Below are positions 51,101 through 59,859 of a DNA stretch of 64,000 nucleotides, one piece after another. The stretch's first letter is position 1. The number at the start of each line of letters is the position of its first letter. Origin of the DNA: Thermoflexus hugenholtzii JAD2. Its GTDB lineage: Bacteria; Chloroflexota; Dehalococcoidia; UBA2979. The notes below the pieces were generated by a model. It ran no database searches and was not told the origin of the DNA. It was given only the letters and a program-made list of their open reading frames with translations. The DNA is taken from contig CAMDNW010000004.1 in assembly GCA_945903275.1 (NCBI GenBank), positions 81,491 through 145,490 of the forward strand, written 5' to 3'. The position numbers and the translations under genes are program-made.

Positions 51101-51907
51101 ATGGATCTTTTACAGCGGCTACGGCCCGAAGCGATCGCGGTAGTGGATATGCAGGGGATGATCGGCAACGCGATCCGCCCGCTTGACTGCTCCCGATTAC
51201 TCACTCGGATACGCGAAGATGCCTCGATCCGCGCAGTCGTGCTCAACATCGACTCTCCGGGCGGCAGCGCCACGGGCTCTGACCTCATTACGCGCGCTGT
51301 GACCCGGCTGCGGGCGGAGAAGCCGGTCATCGCCTTCATCGGAGGACTGGGCGCTTCCGGTGGATACATGGTCGCGGCCGCGACAGACGGCATTCTGGCA
51401 TTGCCATCGGCGCTGGTGGGGGCAATCGGCGTGATCGCTTACCGGCCGCTGGTGGCGGGGGCGCTCGAGCGCATCGGCGTGCAGGTGCGCGTGGCTAAGT
51501 CTGGCCGCCTGAAGGACATGCTCTCGCCATTCCGCGAATCGACCGAGGAAGAGCGCACGAAGGAACAGCATCTGATCGACACGCTGCACACACAGTTCGT
51601 TGAAGGCGTGGCGCGAGGCCGGGCGCTGCCAGAGGCCCGCGTCCGCGAACTCGCGACCGGTGAGGTGTGGGTTGCGACTGATGCCCTAGAAGCCGGGCTG
51701 ATCGACCGCGTAGGCGACATCGAAGATGCCATCGACTGGGCAGCCGAGCGGAGCGGCGCTCCGCGACGCGTGCGCCTGATCCGGTCGCGGCGGTCGCTGC
51801 GTGATGTCGTCATGGGACGTGCGTCAGCGGTAGTGGCAGAGTCGCTGGGCGTGGAGTTCGACAGCGCGGCGTGGCGAGGCCCGCAGGCGCTGTATGACGG
51901 ACGCTGA
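51101..51907 (+). CDS. S49-family peptidase (SppA-like)
   Basis: A 268-residue serine protease of the SppA/SohB group. 'VVLNIDSPGGSATGSDLITRAV', catalytic Ser in 'IGGLGASGGYMVAAATDGILALPSALVGAIGVI' and catalytic Lys in 'VAKSGRLKDMLSPFRESTEEE' are present. No signal peptide or membrane anchor is seen, unlike E. coli SppA. It is half-length, as in the bacillus-type single-domain enzymes that form octamers. It is divergent from the trypsin-fold lipoprotein and 120 bases upstream of htrA. Confidence 0.93.
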   Translation: MDLLQRLRPEAIAVVDMQGMIGNAIRPLDCSRLLTRIREDASIRAVVLNIDSPGGSATGSDLITRAVTRLRAEKPVIAFIGGLGASGGYMVAAATDGILALPSALVGAIGVIAYRPLVAGALERIGVQVRVAKSGRLKDMLSPFRESTEEERTKEQHLIDTLHTQFVEGVARGRALPEARVRELATGEVWVATDALEAGLIDRVGDIEDAIDWAAERSGAPRRVRLIRSRRSLRDVVMGRASAVVAESLGVEFDSAAWRGPQALYDGR

Positions 51908-52029
51908 CATTCATCGGAGACGCGGACAGACGCGGACAGATTCGCAGCGGTTTTACATTTGTAGAACGGGCGGTTGACAGAGACAGGCGACAATAAGTAC
52001 GGGCGACAAGTTGCCCGGGAGGATCAGTG

Positions 52030-53223
52030 ATGGATACACAGCACCGAACAGTACCGTGGTTCCAAGCTGCGATCCTGGGAGTTGTGGTGGTCGTCGCCAT
52101 GCTCACAGGTGCCATGATCGCCGCGGTGGTTGGACGCAGCGGAGACTCGTCTTCGGCGACAAGCGCAGAGGATGCCGCGGGACGCTTACCAGTATCGGAC
52201 GTGCGGAAAGGTTCCAGCGGGAGCGGCGCAAGCGCGCTTGCTGCGTTGCCGGATCTACCCAACCTTGTCGAACGCGTCCAGCCGTCGGTGGTGGTCGTGA
52301 ACACAGTCATCGCCACGCGCACAGGCATGCGCCGAGGCGAAGGCCTCGGAACCGGCGTCGTCGTCGACAAGCTGGGGCACATCCTGACCAACTTTCACGT
52401 GGTGGAGGGCGCCGATGAGGTCTCTGTGAAACTCGCGAACGGGACGATTGTGCCCGGCAGAATCGTCGGCTCCGACCGCGGAAACGATCTGGCCGTCGTT
52501 AAAGTGACGCTGCCCGACAGCGAGTTACACCCTGTCACATTCGCGAACTCGGACGAGGTGCGCGTCGGCGAGCCAGTCTTCGCCATCGGTAACCCCTTCT
52601 CGCTGGAATACACCGTGACCACAGGTGTGGTCAGCGCACTCAACCGGACGTCCGCTAGTGGCGTCGTAGGGCGGCCGGTGCGCGGCGTGATCCAGACCGA
52701 CGCAGCGGTAAACCCCGGCAACTCGGGTGGCCCGTTGTTCGATGCGGACGGCAACGTGATCGGCATCAACGCCTCGATCGAGAACCCGACCGGCCAGCGC
52801 GTGTTCGTGGGTGTCGGGTTCGCAGTCCCCGCGAACACAGCGAAGCGGTTCATCCCCGACATGATCGCGGGACGGACGATCCGCCACCCGCAGCTTGGCG
52901 TCGCGGGCGTCACCCTGAACGCGGTCAACGCGAAAGAGGTCGGCGTCAACGCCCAAAGGGGCGTCTACATCACTGCAGTCACTCCGGGGAGTGCGGCCGA
53001 CCGCGCTGGCGTGAAGGCTGCTGCCGCAGCACCAACCAGTGCCGCGTTGCCGCCCGGTGGTGATGTGGTGCTCTCGATTAACGGCAAAGACGTGACCACC
53101 ATCGAGCAGTTGGCACGCGCGGTAGACGGCTACAAGGTGGGAGACAGCGTGAAACTCTCCGTGCAGCGTGGCGATCGCACGATCGAACTCAACGCGACGC
53201 TCCAGGAGTGGACGGGCGCATAA
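52030..53223 (+). CDS. HtrA/DegP-like serine protease with PDZ domain
   Basis: A 397-residue membrane-anchored protease. One N-terminal helix (residues 14-38), then the protease domain with His in 'ILTNFHVVEGADE', Asp in 'GNDLAVVKV' and Ser in 'AAVNPGNSGGPLFDADGNVIGINA', and a C-terminal PDZ domain (GVYITAVTPGSAADRAGVKA ... GGDVVLSINGKDVTTIEQLARAVDGYKVGDSVKLSVQRG) with an Ala/Pro insertion. The triad is intact. GGGAGG at 52017-52022 lies 7 bases before ATG 52030; a GTG just upstream at 52027 is also possible. Function: envelope protein quality control. Confidence 0.96.
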   Translation: MDTQHRTVPWFQAAILGVVVVVAMLTGAMIAAVVGRSGDSSSATSAEDAAGRLPVSDVRKGSSGSGASALAALPDLPNLVERVQPSVVVVNTVIATRTGMRRGEGLGTGVVVDKLGHILTNFHVVEGADEVSVKLANGTIVPGRIVGSDRGNDLAVVKVTLPDSELHPVTFANSDEVRVGEPVFAIGNPFSLEYTVTTGVVSALNRTSASGVVGRPVRGVIQTDAAVNPGNSGGPLFDADGNVIGINASIENPTGQRVFVGVGFAVPANTAKRFIPDMIAGRTIRHPQLGVAGVTLNAVNAKEVGVNAQRGVYITAVTPGSAADRAGVKAAAAAPTSAALPPGGDVVLSINGKDVTTIEQLARAVDGYKVGDSVKLSVQRGDRTIELNATLQEWTGA

Positions 53224-53244
53224 CACGAAGCGAGTTGCCGCTCG

Positions 53245-53277
53245 ACACGAAAGGCCCTCAGACAGGGCCTTTCGTGT
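53245..53277. terminator. Strong symmetric terminator hairpin between htrA and cobU
   Basis: ACACGAAAGGCCCT (53245-53258) and AGGGCCTTTCGTGT (53264-53277) form a perfect 14-bp stem with loop CAGAC. It lies between the convergent htrA and cobU genes (22 bases after htrA stop, 8 before cobU stop), as a bidirectional terminator would. No long T-tract is present on either side, only TTT inside the stem. Confidence 0.8.
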
Positions 53278-53284
53278 ATGCACG

Positions 53285-53845
53285 CTATACATCGTTAGCC
53301 GAGGGCAGCGGCAATGCACGTCCAGCAACCAGCAGCCAGGCACGCGAAGCCGCAACGCTCGCACGCTGATTCACACGGCCGAGCAGATCGCGGTAGGCGC
53401 GGCCAAGCGGGTACTCAGGCACGAGGCTTGAACCGACCTCGTTCGTCACTAAGATCGTGGGCGCGGTTCGTCCAGCACAGCAGGCGGCCAACGTGGCAAG
53501 GTCAGCGTCGAGCACTGCTTCCAACGCCGCGATATCAGCGATTACAGGGGTATCGCCAAGCGGCATCAGCCGGTTCGATACCCACAGCGAGAGGCAATCC
53601 ACCAGCACACAGGCATCAGATGGCGCGTCACTGACAGCGACGACAAGGTCAAGGGGCGCCTCGACAGTGCTCCATGCGGCAGACCGCTCGATACGGTGGC
53701 GAGCAACGCGGGCCTCAAGTTCAGCGTCGAGCGGCTGCATCGTCGCGACGTAGGCGACGGGCAATCCAGTGCCAGCGGCGAGACGCTCCGCGAAGCGGCT
53801 CTTCCCGCTCCGCGCACCGCCGGTCACGAACCAGAGTTCGCCCAT
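53285..53845 (-). CDS. cobU: Adenosylcobinamide kinase / adenosylcobinamide-phosphate guanylyltransferase
   Basis: A 186-residue bifunctional enzyme phosphorylating cobinamide and adding GMP. P-loop 'FVTGGARSGKSRFAERLA', 'YVATMQPLDAELEARVARHRIERSAAWSTVE' and 'VLVDCLSLWVSNRL', 'LVTNEVGSSLVPEYPLGRAYRDLLGRVNQRAS' are all canonical. Last gene of the corrinoid operon; its start touches the cobQ stop at 53845. Confidence 0.96.
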   Translation of the reverse strand: MGELWFVTGGARSGKSRFAERLAAGTGLPVAYVATMQPLDAELEARVARHRIERSAAWSTVEAPLDLVVAVSDAPSDACVLVDCLSLWVSNRLMPLGDTPVIADIAALEAVLDADLATLAACCAGRTAPTILVTNEVGSSLVPEYPLGRAYRDLLGRVNQRASVAASRAWLLVAGRALPLPSANDV

Positions 53846-55359
53846 CAGCCGCCAACTCCATCTGGCCAGAGCATTGTGCGGATGCGGTCTACATCGAGGC
53901 TAGAGCGAACGTGCTGCGCGAGCCGGTCGAATTCACGCTCGCGGTCGAAGGGAGCAGCAGACCCAGGTAATGCATGCCAGCCCAACGCACCAAGCAACGC
54001 GTGCCGGAACGCCTGGTTGTGAAACAGCCCATGCAGATAGCAACCCGCGACAAGACCATCGACGCCGACCGCACCATCAGGCCGGCCATCGAGCGTCAGT
54101 AAGGGCACAGCACTCGCACCCGCCACAGCCTCGGTGCGACCCATGTGGATCTCGTAACCCTCGACGGGGCTACCGCCCGTCACACCCCAGATACCCGCGC
54201 CTCCGCGGGCAACGCCAGTAGTGCGCTGCGTGATCTTGTCGGCTGCAAACGTGGTCACGAGGGGCAACAAGCCGAGACCGGCTACCTCAGTGCCGGGAGC
54301 AGCCTCGACACCAAGCGGGTCGCTGAGCCGCTCACCGAGCATCTGGAAGCCGCCACAGATGCCGAGGATCGGCGTCCCTGCTCGATGACGCTCGATGACG
54401 GCATCGGCAAGGCCAGAGGCGCGCAGCACATCAAGGTCGGCGATGGTCGCTTTTGTGCCGGGAAGCACGATCAGGGCCGGTAAGCCGAGGTCTTCCGGGC
54501 GCGCGACGTAGCGCACGCGGATACCAGGTTCGGCCGCGAGTGGGTCAAAGTCATCAAAGTTCGCGATGCGCTGCAGGCGTACGACAACGATATCGAGCGT
54601 GCCGGCGGCTGACATGGCAACGGGTGCCGGACGTTCGAGCGCAACGGCGTCTTCCTCTGCGAGGCGTAGCGCATCGAGCCACGGGATCACACCGAGCACC
54701 GGTAGGCCGGTACGCGCCTCGATGTCTTCAATGGCCGTAGCGAGCAGCGACGGGTCGCCCCGGAAGCGGTTGATGACTAGGCCGCGCACTAGTGCGCGCT
54801 CCTCGGGGGTAAGCAGTTGCAGCGTGCCGAGGAGATGGGCAAAGACGCCGCCACGATCGATATCGCCGACCAGCAGGACGGTCGCGTCCGCGTGGAGTGC
54901 AACCCGCATGTTGACGATGTCACCAGCACGCAAGTTGGGCTCGGCGGTACTGCCGGCGCCCTCGGCTACCACAAGAGCGTACTCGTTACGGAGTGAGGCA
55001 AGCGCGGTCTCGACGGCGGGCCAGAACTCCAGTTTGCGCGTGAGGAACTCAGATGAGTGCAACACCCCTGCCGGGCAGCCGTTGAGCACTACTTGCGAAG
55101 TGCGATCACCCTGCGGCTTCAGCAGTACCGGATTCATCGCGACCGTCGGCGCGATGCCGGCTGCGGCGGCCTGCTCCGATTGCGCGCGACCGATCTCACC
55201 GCCGTCCGGGGTGACATCGGCGTTGTTCGACATGTTTTGCGCCTTGAACGGCGCTACGTGCACACCGTCCTGCCGGAAGATGCGGCAGAGCGCCGTCACC
55301 AGCACCGACTTGCCGACCGACGAGGCGGTGCCGAGCACCATCAACACCGGCGCGGTCAC
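53845..55359 (-). CDS. cobQ: Cobyric acid synthase
   Basis: A 504-residue glutamine-dependent amidotransferase that amidates adenosylcobyrinic acid a,c-diamide. N-terminal dethiobiotin synthetase-like domain 'LMVLGTASSVGKSVLVTALCRIFRQDGVHVAPFKAQNMSNNA', 'GDIDRGGVFAHLLGT', and the C-terminal triad-type glutaminase with 'ILGICGGFQMLGE' (nucleophile Cys) and 'YEIHMGRTE', 'GCYLHGLFHN'. GTG 55359 overlaps the stop of the decarboxylase gene (GTGA); the frame is open further upstream but that would run through the preceding gene. Confidence 0.96.
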   Translation of the reverse strand: MTAPVLMVLGTASSVGKSVLVTALCRIFRQDGVHVAPFKAQNMSNNADVTPDGGEIGRAQSEQAAAAGIAPTVAMNPVLLKPQGDRTSQVVLNGCPAGVLHSSEFLTRKLEFWPAVETALASLRNEYALVVAEGAGSTAEPNLRAGDIVNMRVALHADATVLLVGDIDRGGVFAHLLGTLQLLTPEERALVRGLVINRFRGDPSLLATAIEDIEARTGLPVLGVIPWLDALRLAEEDAVALERPAPVAMSAAGTLDIVVVRLQRIANFDDFDPLAAEPGIRVRYVARPEDLGLPALIVLPGTKATIADLDVLRASGLADAVIERHRAGTPILGICGGFQMLGERLSDPLGVEAAPGTEVAGLGLLPLVTTFAADKITQRTTGVARGGAGIWGVTGGSPVEGYEIHMGRTEAVAGASAVPLLTLDGRPDGAVGVDGLVAGCYLHGLFHNQAFRHALLGALGWHALPGSAAPFDREREFDRLAQHVRSSLDVDRIRTMLWPDGVGG

Positions 55360-56396
55360 ACGCGGCTCTCCGCGTAGGCAGCGTCGAACGCACGCAACAC
55401 TCGCCGGGCCGCGACATCCACCGGGACGGCAATGCGCACCCACTCCGGTAGACCGAATGACGTGCAATCGCGGACGGCGAAGCCACGGCGCAGTAGGGCC
55501 AACCGGAACCAGGAAGCGTCGCCGACGCGGATGAGCACAAAATTTGCGCGGCCAGCAGATACCTCGACGCCGCGTTGGGCAAAACCATCGGCGAGTAATG
55601 TGCGGACGCTCGTTACATCCGGAAGCACGGCGCGCTGCACAGCCTCGATAGACAACATGGCGTGCCCGGCCACAAGTGCATGAGTACCCACCGACCAAGA
55701 CGGCTGCAACGCAGCAAGACGCGCAATGAGCGCCGCCGGTCCAGTGACGTAACCGAGCCTCACTCCGGGGACAGCGTGCAGTTTCGTCATCGAGTGCACA
55801 ACCAGCACCGGCTGGCCCGCACGAGCGAGATCGTCCGCATCCCACGCGTCCTGCACGAACGGGTCGTAGGCCACATCGAGCAGCAGCGTCCCGCCGAGCC
55901 GCGCGATGAGCGCTTCAACAGCCGCTCTGCCGAGATACACGCCAGTGGGGTTGTTCGGGTTACACAACATCGCGAGCGGCGCGGGGGCGACATTGAGATC
56001 GGTGACGAAGGCTGGCGGTGTTGCCACATGCGGAACTATCCGCCCGCCAGCAGCGGCTATTGCCGCCTCGTATTCGCCAAAGGTCGGGGGCCAGAGCACG
56101 CATGAGTCGCCCGGCTGGAGCAGCGCATGAGCCGCGAGATGGATCGCTGCGGTAGCACCGGCGGTGACGAGCACCTGTGATGGATCAAGGCGCGACTGGG
56201 CGGCGATCCGGTTGCGCAACGAGCCTGCGTCTGCCTCGGGATAGCGGCGGATATCGGCCTCACGCGTCGTCAGCAGGACGTGTGGGTGCGGGCCGACGGG
56301 ATTGAGGTTCGCAGAGAGATCGAGCACGTCGACTGGGTCGATGCCCAGAGCGGCCAGTTCCGACTCCTGCAATCCGCCGTGGACGACCTCAGCCAT
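55356..56396 (-). CDS. cobD: L-threonine-O-3-phosphate decarboxylase-like PLP enzyme
   Basis: A 346-residue class I/II aminotransferase-fold enzyme making aminopropanol phosphate for the cobalamin nucleotide loop. 'VLDLSANLNPVGPHPHV', 'VTAGATAAIHLAAHAL', 'MLCNPNNPTGVYLGR', PLP lysine in 'HSMTKLHAVPGVRLGYVTG' and the Arg in 'LPEWVRIAVP' match CobD/HisC-like proteins, and the operon context decides for CobD (the name in Salmonella; CobC in Pseudomonas). ATG 56396 has GAGGAG six bases upstream and overlaps the cbiB stop as TGATG. Confidence 0.9.
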   Translation of the reverse strand: MAEVVHGGLQESELAALGIDPVDVLDLSANLNPVGPHPHVLLTTREADIRRYPEADAGSLRNRIAAQSRLDPSQVLVTAGATAAIHLAAHALLQPGDSCVLWPPTFGEYEAAIAAAGGRIVPHVATPPAFVTDLNVAPAPLAMLCNPNNPTGVYLGRAAVEALIARLGGTLLLDVAYDPFVQDAWDADDLARAGQPVLVVHSMTKLHAVPGVRLGYVTGPAALIARLAALQPSWSVGTHALVAGHAMLSIEAVQRAVLPDVTSVRTLLADGFAQRGVEVSAGRANFVLIRVGDASWFRLALLRRGFAVRDCTSFGLPEWVRIAVPVDVAARRVLRAFDAAYAESRV

Positions 56397-57337
56397 CAGC
56401 GGCTCCTCGTCACCAGCAGCGCACCGAGGATGCACGTGGCGACCAGCATCGCCGCACCACGGGCGACCCCGACCGCGCGACCAATGTCGGTGGCAACCGG
56501 CTCGCGGAATACCGCGCCCAGCTCGTACGCGTCGCGCTTAATGAGCGCGACACCGAGCGCGCCAGCCATCGCGGCCATTGGATGACCGGCGTTCGGACTC
56601 TCGGTACGGCCTCCGTCGGCGAACCAGGTGGTCAGCGCCTGTGCGCCGTCCATCTGAGATTCATACAGCCCCATCGACGCGGCAAGGGCGATCGCGAGCG
56701 CCGTAAAGCGTGCAGGCACGAGGTTCAACGCATCGTCGAGGCGGGCGACGGCGTGGCCGAGCGCGCGGAACTCCTCGGTACGATAGCCCCAAAGCGCATC
56801 CATCGTGTTCGCCACACGGTACGCGATCGCAGCGGATGCGCCGCCAGCGGCGAATGCTAGCCATGGCGCGACGACGCCATCGGAGAGGTTCTCTGCGACA
56901 GATTCGATGGTGGCGGCAGCGACTTCGGACTCAGTCAACGTTGCGGTGTCGCGGCTGACGAGGTGCATGCCGCAAAGCGCACGGCCTGCATCGAGATCGC
57001 CTGCGGCGAGCGCGGCTTCGACCTCGGATGCGCGAGTCAGCAGCGTGCGCAGCGCGCAACAGGCATCGAAGAGCGCGACGTCTACAACGAGTGCTGCCAT
57101 ACCGCCGCCGCGACCGGAGACAAACTGCAGCGTACGGGTAAGGAGTACACCAGCAGCGGGGAGACCCAGCGCTACAGCAAAACCGTACCGTTCGCGCGCG
57201 CTCGGCGCAGATGGCGCGAAACGGCGCAATAGGTGTGCGGCGGGGCCAATGAGCGCGACGGGGTGAAGCGCATTCGGCGGGTCGCCGAACGCGGCGTCGG
57301 CGCCAATGCCAAGCGCGAACGCGAGCGCGCGCCTCAT
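56396..57337 (-). CDS. cbiB: Adenosylcobinamide-phosphate synthase (CbiB/CobD family)
   Basis: A 313-residue integral membrane protein joining aminopropanol phosphate to cobyric acid. 'ALGIGADAAFGDPPNALHPVALIG', 'CGMHLVSRDTATLTESEVAAATIESVAENLSDGVVAPWLAFA', 'RVANTMDALWGYRTEEFRALGHAVARLDDALNLVPARFTAL' and 'FADGGRTESPNAGHPMAAMAGALGVAL' are the defining motifs. It overlaps cobS by four bases and the downstream cobD start by one to three bases. Confidence 0.96.
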   Translation of the reverse strand: MRRALAFALGIGADAAFGDPPNALHPVALIGPAAHLLRRFAPSAPSARERYGFAVALGLPAAGVLLTRTLQFVSGRGGGMAALVVDVALFDACCALRTLLTRASEVEAALAAGDLDAGRALCGMHLVSRDTATLTESEVAAATIESVAENLSDGVVAPWLAFAAGGASAAIAYRVANTMDALWGYRTEEFRALGHAVARLDDALNLVPARFTALAIALAASMGLYESQMDGAQALTTWFADGGRTESPNAGHPMAAMAGALGVALIKRDAYELGAVFREPVATDIGRAVGVARGAAMLVATCILGALLVTRSR

Positions 57338-58110
57338 CGCAGCAGCGCCGATTGCAGCCAGCCGGTGTTTCCGGCGGCGACGAAGAACAGTAACGATGCG
57401 GCCTGCGCAACCTCAATACTTGCGCCGAAGGTGTCGCCAGTGACGCCATCGAGCATGCGCGCAGCGGCGGCGGCGATCAGCAGTCCAGCGGCGGCGGCCA
57501 CGACGGGCAACACAAGGCCCGCGGGGCCAAAGAGCGCGACCGAGGCGACCACAATGAGCACTGCACTCAGTGGGGCAGCGACAGGCCAGACACCCTGCTG
57601 AAACGCGTGGCCGATGCCTCGTGGGCGCGCGGGGCGGAAGAGCACCGCGACGGGCGTCGCTGCCCAGCGACCGAGAGCAGGCGCGAGCACGATGGCCGCC
57701 GAGCGCAGGGGAGCATCAAGCGAGACGAAGGCAGACCACTGGACGAGCAGCACCAAAGCGAGTGACATCACGCCCGCCGGGCCGATGTTGCCCTCGCTCA
57801 TGACACCGAGGCGTCTGGCGCGGTCACCTTGCACCGCGAGGCCATCGGCGGTGTCGGCGACACCATCGAGGTGCAGTCCACCAGAGAGCAGCGCGAGGGC
57901 GGCGACGAGCAGAGCAGAAGCGGGAGCGAGTGGCAGGAACAAGGCCAGCACACGGTCAAGCGCGAGCAGCATCAGGCCGATGAGCAGGCCGACAGCTGGG
58001 AACCAGCCGAGCGCGGTGCCGAACGCCTGGTCGCTCCAATGTTCAACCCGCCGCACGCGCAGCGGCGTGAGAAACTCTAGGGCGATCAGGGCGGCGGAAA
58101 AGATCATCAC
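57334..58110 (-). CDS. cobS: Adenosylcobinamide-GDP ribazoletransferase
   Basis: A 258-residue membrane enzyme joining adenosylcobinamide-GDP with alpha-ribazole phosphate. 'EFLTPLRVRRVEHW', 'LALLSGGLHLDGVADTADGLAVQGDRARRLGVMSEGNIGPAGVMSLALVLLVQW' (D-G-x-A-D-x-x-D-x-x) and 'LAPALGRWAATPVAVLF' are typical. Six to seven hydrophobic segments. It is 38 bases downstream of cobT and overlaps cbiB. Confidence 0.95.
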   Translation of the reverse strand: MMIFSAALIALEFLTPLRVRRVEHWSDQAFGTALGWFPAVGLLIGLMLLALDRVLALFLPLAPASALLVAALALLSGGLHLDGVADTADGLAVQGDRARRLGVMSEGNIGPAGVMSLALVLLVQWSAFVSLDAPLRSAAIVLAPALGRWAATPVAVLFRPARPRGIGHAFQQGVWPVAAPLSAVLIVVASVALFGPAGLVLPVVAAAAGLLIAAAAARMLDGVTGDTFGASIEVAQAASLLFFVAAGNTGWLQSALLR

Positions 58111-58147
58111 GGTGTCCTGCTACCGGTGCGGCGGTCAGTATGCGGTG

Positions 58148-59248
58148 CTACGACTCGGGTGGTACGACGCCCTCCGCATCACTGACGCCTGCCTCGCCAA
58201 ACGTGGCCATTTCATCGAGCAGACGGCAAGCGGCGACACAGAGCGTCATACCCAACGCTGCCCCGGTGCCTTCGCCCAAGCGGAGGCCGAGGTCGAGCAG
58301 CGGTTCAAGTTGAAGGTACTCGAGAGCCGCGCTGTGGCCCGGCTCCACAGACCGGTGCCCTGCAACCATGTAATCCGCAGCGCGAGGAGCGATGACCGTA
58401 GCGGCCAGCGCAGCGGAGCATGAGATGACGCCATCGACAAGCGCCGGGACGCGCGCCGCGGCGGCGGCAAGAAAGACACCAGTCAGTACACCTATCTCCA
58501 AGCCGCCGATCGCAGCGAGCACGCCGATGCCGTCAGCAGGATCGGGCCGGTGGAGGTCGAGACCGCGCTCTATAGCTGCGACCTTCGCCTCGAAGCGGGC
58601 GTCGTCGATGCCGGTGCCGCGACCAGTGACCGTACGGACAGGGTACTGGGTGATTGCAGCGATGATAGCCGAGGCAGATGTGGTGTTGCCGATGCCCATG
58701 TCGCCACACGCGACGACATCAACACCTTCCCCGTCACGCTCAGCCTCGAAAAGCGCGATACCTTCAGCGACGGCGCGTTCGGCAAGGGCGCGGGGCATAG
58801 CAAGCTGTTGCGTGAAGTCGGCAGTGCCGGGGGCGAGCCGAAGACGCAGCAGCCGCGAGTCGTGCAGAGTCTCGCCTACGACGCCCGCATCGACGACACG
58901 CACGCGTGCACCAGCGTGTGCGGCAAGCACGTTGATCGCTGCGCCGCCCCTCAAGAAATTCGCGACCATCTGCGCAGTGACCTCGGTGGGATAGGCGGAG
59001 ACGCCTTGCGCAGCGATGCCATGGTCGCCCGCAGCGATGACGATCAGGCGGCGGTCGAGGTGCGGGCGATCCTGTCCGGTGATCCCAGCGATGCGTTCCG
59101 CGAGTGCCTCGAGGCGGCCGAGGGAACCGGGCGGCTTGGTGAGCATCGACTGACGCGCGGCAGCGCGGGAGGCAGCCTCGATGTCCGGTGGGCGGATCGC
59201 GGCAACGGTGTTCGCAATGAGAGCCGAAGTGCCGATGAGTGCCGTCAT
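58148..59248 (-). CDS. cobT: Nicotinate-nucleotide:dimethylbenzimidazole phosphoribosyltransferase
   Basis: A 366-residue enzyme activating the lower-ligand base as alpha-ribotide. 'LTKPPGSLGRLEALAERIAGITGQ', 'IAAGDHGIAAQGVSAYPTEVTAQMVANFLRGGAAINVLA', 'GDMGIGNTTSASAIIAA', 'TGRGTGID', 'VDGVISCSAALAATVIAP' and 'HRSVEPGHSAAL', with the catalytic Glu in 'LRLGEGTGAALGM', are complete. Its ATG overlaps the cobO stop (59248). Confidence 0.96.
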   Translation of the reverse strand: MTALIGTSALIANTVAAIRPPDIEAASRAAARQSMLTKPPGSLGRLEALAERIAGITGQDRPHLDRRLIVIAAGDHGIAAQGVSAYPTEVTAQMVANFLRGGAAINVLAAHAGARVRVVDAGVVGETLHDSRLLRLRLAPGTADFTQQLAMPRALAERAVAEGIALFEAERDGEGVDVVACGDMGIGNTTSASAIIAAITQYPVRTVTGRGTGIDDARFEAKVAAIERGLDLHRPDPADGIGVLAAIGGLEIGVLTGVFLAAAAARVPALVDGVISCSAALAATVIAPRAADYMVAGHRSVEPGHSAALEYLQLEPLLDLGLRLGEGTGAALGMTLCVAACRLLDEMATFGEAGVSDAEGVVPPES

Positions 59249-59859
59249 CAGAAATCGATACCTGGCTGCGCCTTGATACCAGACTTATATGGATGCTTGA
59301 TCTCGGTCATCTCCGTGACGAGATCCGCGTACTCGACCAGCGCAGGGTCGGCGTTGCGACCGGTCATGATGATGTGGACATGCGGCGGACGATTGCGGAG
59401 CGCCGTGATCACATCCTCAACGGGGAGCCAGCCATAGGTAACGGGATAAGTAATCTCGTCGAGTACGACAATGTCGTAATTACTAGACGAGATCTTCTCC
59501 TGTGCGATCGCCCAGCACTCGCGCGCAAGCGCTTTGTCCTTCTCGATATCCTTCGAGAGCCAGGTGAATCCGTCGCCAAGCGGGATCATTTCGATGCCCA
59601 TAGCGGCGGCGGCACGCGTCTCGCCGAAATGGGATGTTTTCGACTTGATGAACTGAAGCCAGCAAATCTTCCAGCCACGGCCCCAAGCACGCATTGTTAC
59701 GCCAAGGGCGGACGAAGTCTTCCCCTTGCCGTTGCCAGTGTAGAGCAACGTCAACGGATGGCGCTTCGGGAAGAGGCCCTTCCACTGCGCCGGGGGCTGG
59801 CCGACGGCTTGCTCCTCGAAGCGTTGCGTGGCGCGCTGCCGCTTGGGCTGTTCAGTCAT
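59248..59859 (-). CDS. cobO: Cob(I)alamin/cobinamide adenosyltransferase (CobA/CobO type)
   Basis: A 203-residue ATP:corrinoid adenosyltransferase. P-loop 'TLLYTGNGKGKTSSALGVTMRAWGRGWKICWLQFIKS', 'YDIVVLDEITYPVTYGWLPVEDVITALRNRPPHVHIIMTGRNADPALVEYADLVTEMTEIKHPYKSGIKAQPGIDF' form the complete signature. It provides the upper axial ligand to imported corrinoids. The start overlaps the btuD stop by 8 bases, so uptake and adenosylation genes are coupled. Confidence 0.97.
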   Translation of the reverse strand: MTEQPKRQRATQRFEEQAVGQPPAQWKGLFPKRHPLTLLYTGNGKGKTSSALGVTMRAWGRGWKICWLQFIKSKTSHFGETRAAAAMGIEMIPLGDGFTWLSKDIEKDKALARECWAIAQEKISSSNYDIVVLDEITYPVTYGWLPVEDVITALRNRPPHVHIIMTGRNADPALVEYADLVTEMTEIKHPYKSGIKAQPGIDF